DNA from: Methylocystaceae bacterium
GTDB taxonomy: Bacteria > Pseudomonadota > Alphaproteobacteria > Rhizobiales > Beijerinckiaceae
Reading direction: 5' to 3'
Length of the DNA: 8,154 bases
Assembly (NCBI GenBank): GCA_003152255.1
Contig: PLZT01000115.1
Location: 1-8,154 of the forward strand
Of the stretch, positions 1-6,897 are shown in pieces (position 1 is the first letter of the stretch; every line of letters starts with the position of its first letter). The position numbers were made by a program, and so were the translations under genes. Below the pieces are notes generated by a model that worked only from the letters and a program-made list of their open reading frames with translations, was not told where the DNA came from and did no database searches.

Positions 1-140
1 TCTGCCTTATGGTTAACCTTATGTCCGCCCTTTGTCGCCGTCCGGTTGGGTGGATTGGGATGTTTCTGGGTTATTTTATCTTGTGTTTTCCTTGGTCTTG
101 CCAGGGCAGCAGCATTCCTGTAGCCTAAGATTAGGGACCT
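1..140 (+). other. Candidate origin of transfer (oriT) leader upstream of mobC
   Basis: This stretch lies directly upstream of the mobC-relaxase operon and has no convincing gene. Origins of transfer usually sit beside these genes. It is T-rich on the plus strand, unlike the GC-rich genes after it. A TATCTTG/T match at 77-84 resembles the YATCYTG/Y nick core known for MOBP relaxases such as RP4 TraI and VirD2, which would place the nick after base 83. CCTTATG occurs twice (5-11 and 17-23, 12 bp apart), flanking a GGTTAACC palindrome at 11-18. An imperfect CCTTGG/CCAGGG pair lies at about 90-106. The position is suggestive, but the nick motif is short and could occur by chance. The oriT may also extend left of the window. 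Confidence 0.35.
124..135. repeat. 12-bp inverted repeat (CCTAA-GA-TTAGG), possible operator or relaxosome site
   Basis: This is a perfect 5-bp inverted repeat with a 2-bp centre. It lies about 100 bases before the preferred mobC start and just before an in-frame GTG at 141. Ribbon-helix-helix proteins like MobC bind short palindromes near oriT and can repress their own operon, so a binding site here is plausible. Nothing beyond symmetry and position supports that role. Confidence 0.3.
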
Positions 141-236
141 GTGGAATTGTCCTACAATTCCGGTCCTCAGAGTAGCCCGCAGGAGGGGCCGCAAGCGGCC
201 TTTATCGCCGGCGGGCAGGAGCCCAGGAGAGAACGA

Positions 237-584
237 ATGGCGCGCCATAGAGCGGGGTATTTAGGTGAGCTCCTGTCCGAAAAGCTGACCGTCAAATTGA
301 CGGAAAGCGAAAAGGAGGAAGCGGCAAAAAAGGCGTCGTCAGCCGGGATTCCGCTTTCGACATACGCGCGTATGCGACTGACCGGCGGGCAGGTTCCGAA
401 GGCGATCATAGGACGTGACCCGTGCGCACTGAGGGAGCTCGCGAATGAAATCGCGCGGGTTGGAAATAACCTCAATCAGCTAGCCAAGATCGCGAACCAG
501 ACCGGGCGGATAGAGCAGGGAAAAGCGCTTGATGCGGTGCGCGATAAGGTTGCGGATGCTCTTTCTCGAATGATCGAATTATGA
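237..584 (+). CDS. mobC: MobC-family relaxosome accessory protein
   Basis: This is probably a small DNA-binding protein that helps a relaxase open and nick oriT during plasmid mobilization. The frame is open from GTG 141, but ATG 237 is preferred because AGGAGA lies a few bases upstream, giving 115 residues, a usual MobC length. Residues about 17-50 (LTVKLTESEKEE...GIPLSTYARMRLTG) look like a ribbon-helix-helix DNA-binding unit. Residues 66-83 contain the MobC signature LRELANEIARVGNNLNQLA, followed by a helical tail. Its stop overlaps the relaxase start (ATGA, 581-584), so the two genes are translationally coupled. Family assignment rests on the GNNLNQLA motif and the gene order. A longer 147-residue form from GTG 141 is possible but has a poorer start context. 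Confidence 0.85.
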   Translation: MARHRAGYLGELLSEKLTVKLTESEKEEAAKKASSAGIPLSTYARMRLTGGQVPKAIIGRDPCALRELANEIARVGNNLNQLAKIANQTGRIEQGKALDAVRDKVADALSRMIEL

Positions 585-2923
585 TCCCGAACCTTGTGAA
601 AGGGAGCGGGATTTCGGGTGCGATGCGTTACGTCATGGGGGAGGGAAACGACCCAGAGACGGGCAAGCATATTGAACTCGTTCCCGGTGAAATGAGCCGC
701 GCTGAGCTTCTTGGCGGACAGGGCTTTGGGTTTGATATAGACAGTTCCGAGCGGCTCGAACTGGCGCGACGGATCATGGAATGGGGCGGAAAGCCCGAGA
801 ACCAGGCCAGCCGGACGAAGCCTTGCGTAAAGGATTGCCTTCACATGTCGCTGTCATGGGAAGGCGGGCAAGCCCCTTCAAAAGAGGAAATGATCGAGGC
901 CAGCCAAAGCGCTCTTAAAGCGCTTGGGATGGAAAATGCGCGGGCGGTGTTTGTCGCGCATCACGACACCGATCATCGGCACGTGCATATCGTGGCGAGC
1001 CGGATTAATCCGGAGACTGGCAAGACCTACTCAGACACCCGCGACAAAACAATATCCCAGGCATGGGCGCTTCAATGGGAGCGGGAGCACGATCAGGTTT
1101 CGGAGGCGCGGCGGGCGCTGCACAACGTGGCGGAACGGGTTCAGGCGCGCGATGCGGAGGGGCTGCTTGAGCATCTGACGGCGCGGCAATCGACCTTTAC
1201 GCCGAGAGAGTTGGACAAGGCTCTGTCTTTCGGCGGGCTCGACGAAGAGGCGCGCAAGAGTTTCCGGAAAGAGCTTTTAGACCGGCATGACGTGATCGGG
1301 CTGAGGGAGACTACCGACGCCCCAGTGAGCCGATACACGACGCGGGACATTCTGGCGGCCGAGCGTGAAATCCGCCGCGATACGCATGCACTGAACAGCG
1401 CAATCCATCACGGATTAAGCGCCGAGCGGACCGGAAACGCTGCGCTCGCGCACCAGCTTAATGACGGACAGGCAAAGGCTGTCGACCACGCGTCGAGAGA
1501 GGGCGGTTTCGCCATGATCGCCGGCGAGGCGGGGACGGGCAAGAGCCGGACGCTTGCCGCCATCCGCGACGGTTACGAGCAGGCCGGGCGCAAAGTTATC
1601 GGGCTCGCCTGGACGCACGCCGTCGTGGAGGACATGCGGCAGGAGGGGTTCAAACAGGCGAGCACGATCGCCGCCGAGCTGAAACGCCTGGAGGGCACGC
1701 AGCACGCCTGGGACGCGAAGACCGTCTTGATGGTCGACGAAGCGGCGATGCTGTCGACGAAAACTCTGGCCGAAATTACGGGCAGGGCGCGCGAGGCGGG
1801 AGCGAAGCTTATCCTGTCCGGGGACGACCGGCAGCTGGCGAGCATCGAGCGCGGCGGGATGTTCGGGCCGCTTAAAAACGAATTCGGGGCGGCGGAGCTG
1901 CGGCAGGTGCAGCGGGTGCGGGACGTGGACCAGCGGGCCGCGTTCAACGCGATGCATGAAGGGCAATTCCGGCCAGCGCTCGACACGTTCGAGAAGCAAG
2001 GCGCTATCAACTGGACGCAGACCCAGGCCCAGGCGGTGCGGGCGCTTGGCGACCGCTATATGCAGGATTGCGCGCAAGCGCCGGACAAGAGCCGGTTTAT
2101 CTTTGCTTACACCAACGACCAGGTGCGCACGCTTAACAGCTTCGCCCGGAAATTGGTGAAGGATCAGGGAAAGCTTGGAGCCGAGACGGTGTTGCAGACG
2201 GCGGACGGCCCGACGGCTTTCGCCGATGGCGACCGCATCCAGTTCACCGGCAACGGCCGCACCCGCAAAGGCCGGGAGGCGGGGTTCGTCAATGGCGCAG
2301 CCGGAACCGTCCTGGAGATCGACACGAAAGGCGCGAAGCCGCGTGTGACCGTGGCGCTCGACGGCAAGACGGCGCGCAAGGTGCAGTTTGTCGTCGGCGA
2401 CGGGCGCGAAAAGGGCGAGTTCGAGGCCTTTCGCCATGGCTATGCGGGAACGATCTACAAAGGCCAGGGGCGGACGCTCGACCAGACTTATGTATTCCAT
2501 TCGCAGCATTGGCGGGGGGCGTCATCCTATGTGGCGCTGACGCGGCATCGCGAGTCCGTGGCGATCTTCGCGGCTCGGGAGACGGCCCCCGACATCGAGG
2601 CGCTGGCAAAGCAAATGGGCCGCGATGAGAGCAAGCTGGCGGCTTCGGGCTATGTGATCGACCCGGTGAGTTATGAGCGTTCGGGCCTCGGACGCGATGA
2701 GCAATCGCCGACGACACGGACCGGACCGGACAAGGGCTTGCCCAACAAGCCGGCTGCGCCGCCAGAGATCGACAAGCGGACGACAGTCACGGACGCGAAG
2801 GACGAGCGGCTTGAGCGACTGCGCAACTTGCTGACCAACAAAATTGATACGGGCGGCAAGGACGGCTCCGATCACGATAAGGATCGCAACCCCGGCGGCG
2901 GAAAAGGCGGACGAACGCGATAG
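581..2923 (+). CDS. Relaxase fused to TraA/RecD-like helicase
   Basis: This is a large conjugative DNA-processing enzyme. It is expected to nick oriT, stay covalently bound to the 5' end, and unwind the strand for transfer. The N-terminal domain (about 1-170) starts like MOBP/MobA relaxases, with candidate nicking tyrosine Y17 (GAMRYVMG). HMSLSW lies at 88-93. The metal-binding three-histidine motif HHDTDHRHVHIV lies at 127-138, with H132, H134 and H136. The C-terminal part is a superfamily 1 helicase: Walker A GEAGTGKS at 315-322, Walker B LMVDEA at 383-388, SGDDRQL at 413-419, a YAGTIYKGQGRT motif near 621-632, and SSYVALTRHRES at 648-659. The tail from about 700 is polar, rich in K, D and G, and probably disordered. 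Start ATG 581 overlaps the mobC stop. Ti-plasmid TraA has a similar helicase but a MOBQ relaxase domain. The MOBP assignment here is from motif reading only. Confidence 0.9.
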   Translation: MIPNLVKGSGISGAMRYVMGEGNDPETGKHIELVPGEMSRAELLGGQGFGFDIDSSERLELARRIMEWGGKPENQASRTKPCVKDCLHMSLSWEGGQAPSKEEMIEASQSALKALGMENARAVFVAHHDTDHRHVHIVASRINPETGKTYSDTRDKTISQAWALQWEREHDQVSEARRALHNVAERVQARDAEGLLEHLTARQSTFTPRELDKALSFGGLDEEARKSFRKELLDRHDVIGLRETTDAPVSRYTTRDILAAEREIRRDTHALNSAIHHGLSAERTGNAALAHQLNDGQAKAVDHASREGGFAMIAGEAGTGKSRTLAAIRDGYEQAGRKVIGLAWTHAVVEDMRQEGFKQASTIAAELKRLEGTQHAWDAKTVLMVDEAAMLSTKTLAEITGRAREAGAKLILSGDDRQLASIERGGMFGPLKNEFGAAELRQVQRVRDVDQRAAFNAMHEGQFRPALDTFEKQGAINWTQTQAQAVRALGDRYMQDCAQAPDKSRFIFAYTNDQVRTLNSFARKLVKDQGKLGAETVLQTADGPTAFADGDRIQFTGNGRTRKGREAGFVNGAAGTVLEIDTKGAKPRVTVALDGKTARKVQFVVGDGREKGEFEAFRHGYAGTIYKGQGRTLDQTYVFHSQHWRGASSYVALTRHRESVAIFAARETAPDIEALAKQMGRDESKLAASGYVIDPVSYERSGLGRDEQSPTTRTGPDKGLPNKPAAPPEIDKRTTVTDAKDERLERLRNLLTNKIDTGGKDGSDHDKDRNPGGGKGGRTR

Positions 2924-3002
2924 GCCAACCGGCGCGGGGGCAGCGTCGGTATGGTCCAGGCGAAAGCCTCGCGAGGATATTCGGCGAGGTAAAACCGGCC
3001 TC

Positions 3003-3515
3003 GTGGCCGTGGCTAAAAAACCGCTCAAGCCCGATCCAGCGGAGCAGCTCCGCTCCGAATTGCGGCGTTGGAGCCTAAGCCGAACTTTCGTTCACCAGTT
3101 CGATTTAATGGCGAAGCCCGCGCCGACAGCCAAGACCAAAGGCAAGGTTGGCGGACGCGGGAAAAAGGGCAGGGGCAGCGCCTGGCGCGCCTACAGGCTG
3201 CCTTTGAAAAGAAAGCGCGGCTTAGCGGCGGTTAAAGCCCGAGACGATCCGGGGGATTCATCGTTCGAGTCCGGGCAAGAGGCGATCCGCGCCCTTTATG
3301 GCGCGAAGATCGAAGCGACGCGGCGGAATCTGCCGAAGCGAGAGGCCGCCGCCGCCGTGCGGGCTTTGCTCGACGAGCAGGGCGCGGCCTTCAGAGAGCT
3401 TGCCGAACGGCAGCAGGCAGAAAGCAGGGCAAGACGAGAGCTCGCACGATTGCGCGCCGACCCCGAGCGGCCCGATGACGAAAGTATTACAAATCTGCCT
3501 GCGCTTGTGGCATAG
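3003..3515 (+). CDS. Hypothetical basic, helical protein downstream of relaxase
   Basis: I do not recognise this family. From GTG 3003 it has 170 residues. The first half is strongly basic, with K/R-rich stretches at about 36-75 (KTKGKVGGRGKKGRG and LPLKRKRG). The second half (about 92-155) is predicted to be a long charged helix rich in A, E and R, with coiled-coil character. No membrane segment or signal peptide is seen. The start is uncertain. The frame stays open back to TTG 2844 inside the relaxase gene; GTG 3003 has a GAGG 13 bases upstream, and the first ATG is at 3108. It follows the relaxase by about 80 bases on the same strand and is probably in the same transcript. A role in mobilization or nucleic-acid binding is guessed from charge and position only. 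Confidence 0.6.
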   Translation: MAVAKKPLKPDPAEQLRSELRRWSLSRTFVHQFDLMAKPAPTAKTKGKVGGRGKKGRGSAWRAYRLPLKRKRGLAAVKARDDPGDSSFESGQEAIRALYGAKIEATRRNLPKREAAAAVRALLDEQGAAFRELAERQQAESRARRELARLRADPERPDDESITNLPALVA

Positions 3516-3533
3516 TAAATACATAGATTAATA
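3505..3533 (+). promoter_or_regulatory. Possible weak promoter before the 3552 gene
   Basis: TTGTGG at 3505-3510 and TTAATA at 3528-3533 are 17 bases apart, in an AT-rich dip between two GC-rich genes. This fits a loose sigma-70 type layout, but both boxes are imperfect, and AT-rich spacers produce such matches by chance. The separate promoter would fit the changed base composition of the gene that follows. Confidence 0.22.
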
Positions 3534-3551
3534 ATTTTAATTGGAGGCAAC

Positions 3552-3869
3552 ATGGACGAAGAAATCAAAAAGAAGGTTGCAGAATTAGAAGCAAAAGTTG
3601 CGCAACTCGAAACTACCATCGCCGATCGTCTCGATAGAGTCGATAACTATACGCTTCAAAACGCTGTCGACATTGTTAAATATGGCAATGAGAACGAGCT
3701 TTACCAGCACCTTGCGATGCTTGCTTTCTTCGACGAACGTCCGGAGGGCTATAAGAATATGTCAGGCAAGGAAGTGCTGGCTTGGAGCCGCGCTCGGGGA
3801 GAGGCAATCGACCCTGAGAGATACGCCCAAATCTTGGCCGAGGAACAGCGCGAGCCGCAGGAAAAATAA
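3552..3869 (+). CDS. Hypothetical small acidic protein with N-terminal coiled coil
   Basis: This gene encodes 105 residues of unknown family. ATG 3552 has a strong ribosome-binding site, GGAGG at 3543-3547, although the spacing is short (4 bases). Residues 1-30 form a heptad-patterned helix (EEIKKKVAELEAKVAQLETTI) likely to be a coiled coil for oligomerisation. Residues 33-100 appear to be a compact helical domain containing YQHLAMLAFFDERPEGYKNM. No catalytic motif, signal peptide or membrane span is visible. The gene is less GC-rich than the mobilization genes, has its own possible promoter, and is followed by about 80 non-coding bases before the next small gene. A small plasmid accessory or regulatory protein is a reasonable but unproven idea. 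An overlapping 105-codon frame from 3598 is judged a shadow because it lacks a ribosome-binding site. Confidence 0.7.
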   Translation: MDEEIKKKVAELEAKVAQLETTIADRLDRVDNYTLQNAVDIVKYGNENELYQHLAMLAFFDERPEGYKNMSGKEVLAWSRARGEAIDPERYAQILAEEQREPQEK

Positions 3870-3949
3870 AGCCGCGCTCTTTTGCGTGTCTTTCTTAGCC
3901 GGACAAAAGCCATGATAAGGTAACCCATCTCCGTGTGGAGCCTGGGATC

Positions 3950-4399
3950 ATGGGCGATGAAAACAACCCGCCTAAGCCGGTGTCGCCGGAAGAGCGACGC
4001 CAGGCCCAACTTCGGCACATTGCTCGCGACAGAGAGCAGAAAGCGAAAGAAATAGCCGCCAAACTCGAAATCAAGCGCGGTCCGACGTGGGCGCTAGATG
4101 TCACGGACGAGCATGACCCGGAAAGAATTCAGGCGATTGTTAAGGTTGCGGCTGAAATTAGAGCGCAAGAACTCACAGAACCATGGCGAGTTTATTACCC
4201 CGATGAGCGCGGCTTGGTTGAAAGAGCGGCAAAAGAACTAGAGCGTCGGGAGCAGCAAGCAGAGACGGCAAAACAAGCGGAGTCGGCGGCGCAGCCGCGA
4301 CAACCGGAGCAGGAATCCGGAACGCCGATAGCTGTAGCCGCTCGCAATTATCGGAGCTTGTGCTCGCAAACATCGACGATTTCTACTCGGATTAACTGA
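3950..4399 (+). pseudogene. Hypothetical gene interrupted by transposon; 3' end replaced
   Basis: The family is not recognised. ATG 3950 is preferred over GTG 3935 because GGAG at 3937-3940 sits 9 bases upstream. The frame gives 149 residues, of which only about the first 127 are native. From residue 128 (codon 4331-4333, straddling the junction) to the TGA at 4397-4399 the protein is encoded by the left terminal inverted repeat of the transposon. The native part is hydrophilic and charged, with a basic helix (EERRQAQLRHIARDREQKAK), a central WALDVTDEHDPERIQAIVKV segment, and an E/Q/A-rich helix near 90-125. No membrane span is seen. The original C-terminus is not recognisable in the right flank. 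The truncated protein may still be made, since the break falls in a low-complexity tail rich in Q, E, A and P. Confidence 0.7.
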
Positions 4400-4496
4400 C
4401 AATGGAGCGGGCAGCGTGCTCACATTATCTGCCAATGTGCTTGCCATCATCGCGCCGTGCTCGCCAACGGAGAACTCTGCTCACAATCTGCGCCAA
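4333..4496 (+). repeat. Left terminal inverted repeat (164 bp)
   Basis: Base by base, this matches the reverse complement of 7893-8056 with no mismatch. Just outside, base 4332 is C against T. Just inside, base 4497 is T against C, followed by 4 matching bases and then divergence. It contains short direct motifs at 4340 (GCTCGCAA), 4362 (GCTCGCAA), 4418 (GCTCACAT), 4439 (GCTTGCCA), 4459 (GCTCGCCA) and 4479 (GCTCACAA), plus a weaker ACTCGGAT at 4385. Most are 20-23 bp apart, as in the transposase-binding arrays at Tn7-type ends. It supplies the last 22 codons and the stop of the interrupted gene. Confidence 0.95.
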
Positions 4497-4520
4497 TGAG
4501 CATGGATGGCGCAAGCGGCG

Positions 4521-4528
4521 GCTCACTG
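4521..4528 (+). other. Possible extra transposase-binding motif inside the left end
   Basis: GCTCACTG lies 42 bp after the last motif of the left repeat (4479), equal to two 21-bp steps. It falls outside the region shared with the right end. If real, it makes the left end one or two sites longer than the right. An 8-base match is weak support on its own. Confidence 0.25.
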
Positions 4529-4663
4529 TTCTCGATAACCACCATTTTTGACGGCTCCTGACGCGCGTTGGCCAAGCCGCGTTTTGAGGCGCATTTCGAT
4601 TCTCAAAACTGTTCTTGATTGCCATGTTCCGAAACGCTAAGCATACGATGAGTTTCGAGAACA
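4527..4663. promoter_or_regulatory. res: Candidate res site for cointegrate resolution
   Basis: Serine resolvases of this type act at sites built of short inverted arms placed next to their own gene. This 137-bp stretch ends 10 bases before the resolvase start and is rich in such arms. TGTTCTCGA at 4527-4535 is inverted as TCGAGAACA at 4655-4663. TGTTCTTGA lies at 4610-4618. TGTTCCGAAAC at 4625-4635 pairs imperfectly with GTTTCGAGAACA at 4652-4663. GTTTTGAG at 4581-4588 pairs exactly with CTCAAAAC at 4602-4609. The exact subsites cannot be fixed by eye. The resolvase operon promoter probably lies in the same stretch, so resolvase binding could also repress the operon. Confidence 0.45.
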
Positions 4664-4673
4664 GAGGCGCCGG

Positions 4674-5255
4674 ATGCGGGTCGGCTACGCCAGGGTCAGC
4701 ACCACAGACCAGTCGCCCGAGCTGCAGCTCGACGCGCTCCGGCGTGCGGGCTGCGAGAAGATCCACACCGAGAAGGCGTCTGGCGCCAAAGCGGACCGCC
4801 CCGAACTCGCGCGCGTCCTTGATGACGTGCTGCGCAAGGGCGACGTGCTGGTGGTATGGAAACTCGACCGTCTCGCCCGGTCGTTGAAGAAGCTGATCAC
4901 GACGGCCGAGGACCTCGAGGAGCGCGGCATCGGGTTGGTGTCGCTGACCGAGAGCATCGACACCACGACGCCAGGGGGCGTCCTCGTATTCCATGTGTTC
5001 GGAGCGATCGCGCAGTTCGAGCGGGCACTGATTCGCGAACGGACCACCGCCGGCCTTGCCGAGGCGCGCCGCCGCGGACGCAAGGGTGGGCGCCCGTCGG
5101 CGTTCAAGGAAGGCGACGTCACCGCGGCGCGCGCGCTAATGAAAGAGGGCAAGCTCCCGGTGCGCGACGTCGCCAAGCGCATGGGCGTGTCGGTCGCCAC
5201 CCTCTATCGCCACGTCGGCAAGCGGGGCGCAGGCGACGATGCCGCCCATGGCTAA
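4674..5255 (+). CDS. Serine resolvase of the transposon (TniR/BinR-like)
   Basis: This is a site-specific serine recombinase of 193 residues, the normal size for Tn3/Tn552/Tn5053 resolvases. It is expected to resolve transposition cointegrates at a res site. The catalytic domain opens MRVGYARVSTTDQ, with nucleophile S9 and nearby R7. VWKLDRLARS at 61-70 carries the conserved D65, R66 and R69. The helix containing FERALIRERTTAGL (115-128) leads into the long E helix and a basic hinge, GRKGGRP (135-141). The C-terminal helix-turn-helix is at about 160-182 (KLPVRDVAKRMGVSVATLYRHV). ATG 4674 follows AGAGG at 4663-4667 with good spacing. The end overlaps the transposase start by 17 bases, so the two are coupled. 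All expected catalytic residues that I can check are present. Confidence 0.93.
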   Translation: MRVGYARVSTTDQSPELQLDALRRAGCEKIHTEKASGAKADRPELARVLDDVLRKGDVLVVWKLDRLARSLKKLITTAEDLEERGIGLVSLTESIDTTTPGGVLVFHVFGAIAQFERALIRERTTAGLAEARRRGRKGGRPSAFKEGDVTAARALMKEGKLPVRDVAKRMGVSVATLYRHVGKRGAGDDAAHG

Positions 5256-6897
5256 CCGCTCAAAAAGGCCGCCGGGAGAGGCGCTGATCGACCTGCGCCG
5301 GCGCCTGGCGTTGCTGTCATCGCGCGATCCGACCCGCGCCGAGGTAATGGCGCGGGCGGCCGAAGCATATGGCGTGTCGGTCTGGACGATCTATCGCGCG
5401 CTCCGCGAGCTGACACGGCCGAAGTCGGTGCGCCGCACCGACCACGGCGCGACACGCGCGGCGCCCGTGGCCGAGATGGAACGTTACACCGAGATCATCG
5501 CGGCGCTCAAGATCAGGACATTGAACAAGAAGGGACGCCACCTTTCGACAGCGCGAGCGATCGGCCTGCTCGAGGAGGACGGAGTCGAAACACCTGAAGG
5601 TCTGGTGCGGGCGCCGGCGGGGCTGCTCAAGCGCGCAACCGTCGACCGTGTCTTGCGTAATTCGGGTCTCGATCTGGCGCGCGTCACGCGCCCGATTGCG
5701 GCGGTGCGCTTTCAGGCGAAGCATTCAAATGAGCTCTGGCAATTCGACATGAGCCCGTCTGACCTCAAGCAGGTCGAAGCCCCGCTGTGGATTGAGCAAG
5801 GTCGCGGCAAGCCGACCTTGATGTTGTTCTCGGTGGTCGATGACCGCTCAGGGGTCGTCTACGACGAATATCGCTGCGTCTACGGTGAGGATGCCGAGTC
5901 CGCGCTGCGTTTCCTGTTCAACGCCATGGCGCCCAAACCCGAGGCCGAGCTCCCGTTCCAGGGCATTCCGACTGCGATCTACATGGACAACGGTCCGGTC
6001 AGCCGTTCGAAAGTGTTCCAGTCGGTGATGGGCAGTCTCGGCGTGCGCGTGCTGACCCACATGCCGCCATCGGAAGCCGAGCGCCGCACGCCCGCACGGG
6101 CAAAGGGCAAGGTCGAACGGCCGTTCCGCACGATCAAGGAAGTGCATGAAACGCTTTACCACTTTCACAAGCCGAAGGATGAAGCGGAAGCGAACCTGTG
6201 GATGCGCCGCGCGCTCGTCACCTACAATAATGGCGATCATCGCAGCGAGCCGCACAGCCGGATCGAGGACTGGCTGAGGAGCCTGCCAGCAAACGGTGTG
6301 CGGGCGATGTGTTCATGGGAGCGGTTCTGCGCCTTCGCGCGGGAACCCGAGCGCCGCGGCGTCGCCGGCGACGCGACGGTTTCGGTCGAGGGCGTGTCGT
6401 ACGAAGTCGAGCCCGAGCTCGCCGGCGAGACGGTGACGCTCTGGTGGGGGCTGTTCGACCAGGAGTTGTTCGTCGAGTTCGAGGGCAAGCGTTTCGGGCC
6501 ATACCAGCCTTCACGCGGCGCGATCCCACTCTATCGCTACCGCAAGTATCAGAAGAGCCGGGCCGAGGAGCGCCTCGACAAGGTCGTGCAGCTCGCCGAC
6601 CAACTCGGGCTGCCGCGCGCCGTGGTGACCGGCGGAGACAGGCCCTTGCCGTCCCTGCCTCCAGTCGCCGCGTCCATGCAGGTGCGGCGCACGCCCTTTC
6701 CGGAACCGGCGATTGACGTCGCATTCCCGACGCCGCTGGCAGCCAGATTGGCAATCTCCGTCCAGCTCTCGCGACCTCTCGGCAGCTTGCCCGAGCCCGA
6801 TCGTGCGTTCATCGACGCGCTGCTGGCGGAAACCCTGGATCGAGAAACCGTCGTCGCGCGCGTGCGCGAGCATTTCAAGAAAGCAGGGAGAGGCTGA
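5239..6897 (+). CDS. DDE transposase, rve/Mu-type (TniA/Tn552 p480-like)
   Basis: This is a 552-residue transposase expected to bind both ends of the element, cut the 3' ends and join them to target DNA. An N-terminal helix-turn-helix is seen at about 33-58 (AEVMARAAEAYGVSVWTIYRALRE). A second DNA-binding region at about 80-145 contains KKGRHLSTARAIGLLEEDG. The RNase H-like catalytic core includes LWQFDMSP with D170, IYMDNGP with D250, and KGKVERPFRTIKEVHETLY with E293. This gives a complete D, D, E triad with 42 residues between the last two. A Mu-type C-terminal beta-rich domain follows (about 365-440), then a tail likely to contact the partner ATPase. ATG 5239 or ATG 5248 could be the start; both overlap the resolvase end. 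TniA of Tn5053 is of similar length (about 559 residues). Confidence 0.92.
   Translation: MPPMANRSKRPPGEALIDLRRRLALLSSRDPTRAEVMARAAEAYGVSVWTIYRALRELTRPKSVRRTDHGATRAAPVAEMERYTEIIAALKIRTLNKKGRHLSTARAIGLLEEDGVETPEGLVRAPAGLLKRATVDRVLRNSGLDLARVTRPIAAVRFQAKHSNELWQFDMSPSDLKQVEAPLWIEQGRGKPTLMLFSVVDDRSGVVYDEYRCVYGEDAESALRFLFNAMAPKPEAELPFQGIPTAIYMDNGPVSRSKVFQSVMGSLGVRVLTHMPPSEAERRTPARAKGKVERPFRTIKEVHETLYHFHKPKDEAEANLWMRRALVTYNNGDHRSEPHSRIEDWLRSLPANGVRAMCSWERFCAFAREPERRGVAGDATVSVEGVSYEVEPELAGETVTLWWGLFDQELFVEFEGKRFGPYQPSRGAIPLYRYRKYQKSRAEERLDKVVQLADQLGLPRAVVTGGDRPLPSLPPVAASMQVRRTPFPEPAIDVAFPTPLAARLAISVQLSRPLGSLPEPDRAFIDALLAETLDRETVVARVREHFKKAGRG

Noticed and set aside
141..236. N-terminal extension of MobC from GTG 141
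   Set aside because: The extension (rich in G, P, Q and S) does not look like a MobC domain, and ATG 237 has a much better AGGAGA ribosome-binding site.
1415..2509. 364-codon open frame on the minus strand opposite the relaxase-helicase gene
   Set aside because: It lies wholly inside a gene with clear helicase motifs. It is a product of high GC with few stop codons, and its translation (rich in R, L, H and P) shows no known motif.
2522..3028. 168-codon minus-strand frame crossing the end of the relaxase gene
   Set aside because: It has an arginine/serine-rich shadow composition, no recognisable family, and opposes the operon direction.
3598..3915. 105-codon plus-strand frame overlapping the small gene at 3552
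   Set aside because: It has no ribosome-binding site, and the translation is serine/arginine-rich without domain character. The 3552 frame has a strong GGAGG and a regular coiled coil.
4340..4500. About 20-bp periodic repeats resembling a CRISPR array
   Set aside because: The repeated motif is only about 8 bases and degenerate, there are no spacers of constant type, no cas gene is nearby, and the array lies in a transposon terminal repeat.
4856..5287. 143-codon plus-strand frame overlapping the resolvase
   Set aside because: It is an out-of-frame reading of the resolvase with a very R/P/G-rich translation. The resolvase frame has all catalytic motifs.
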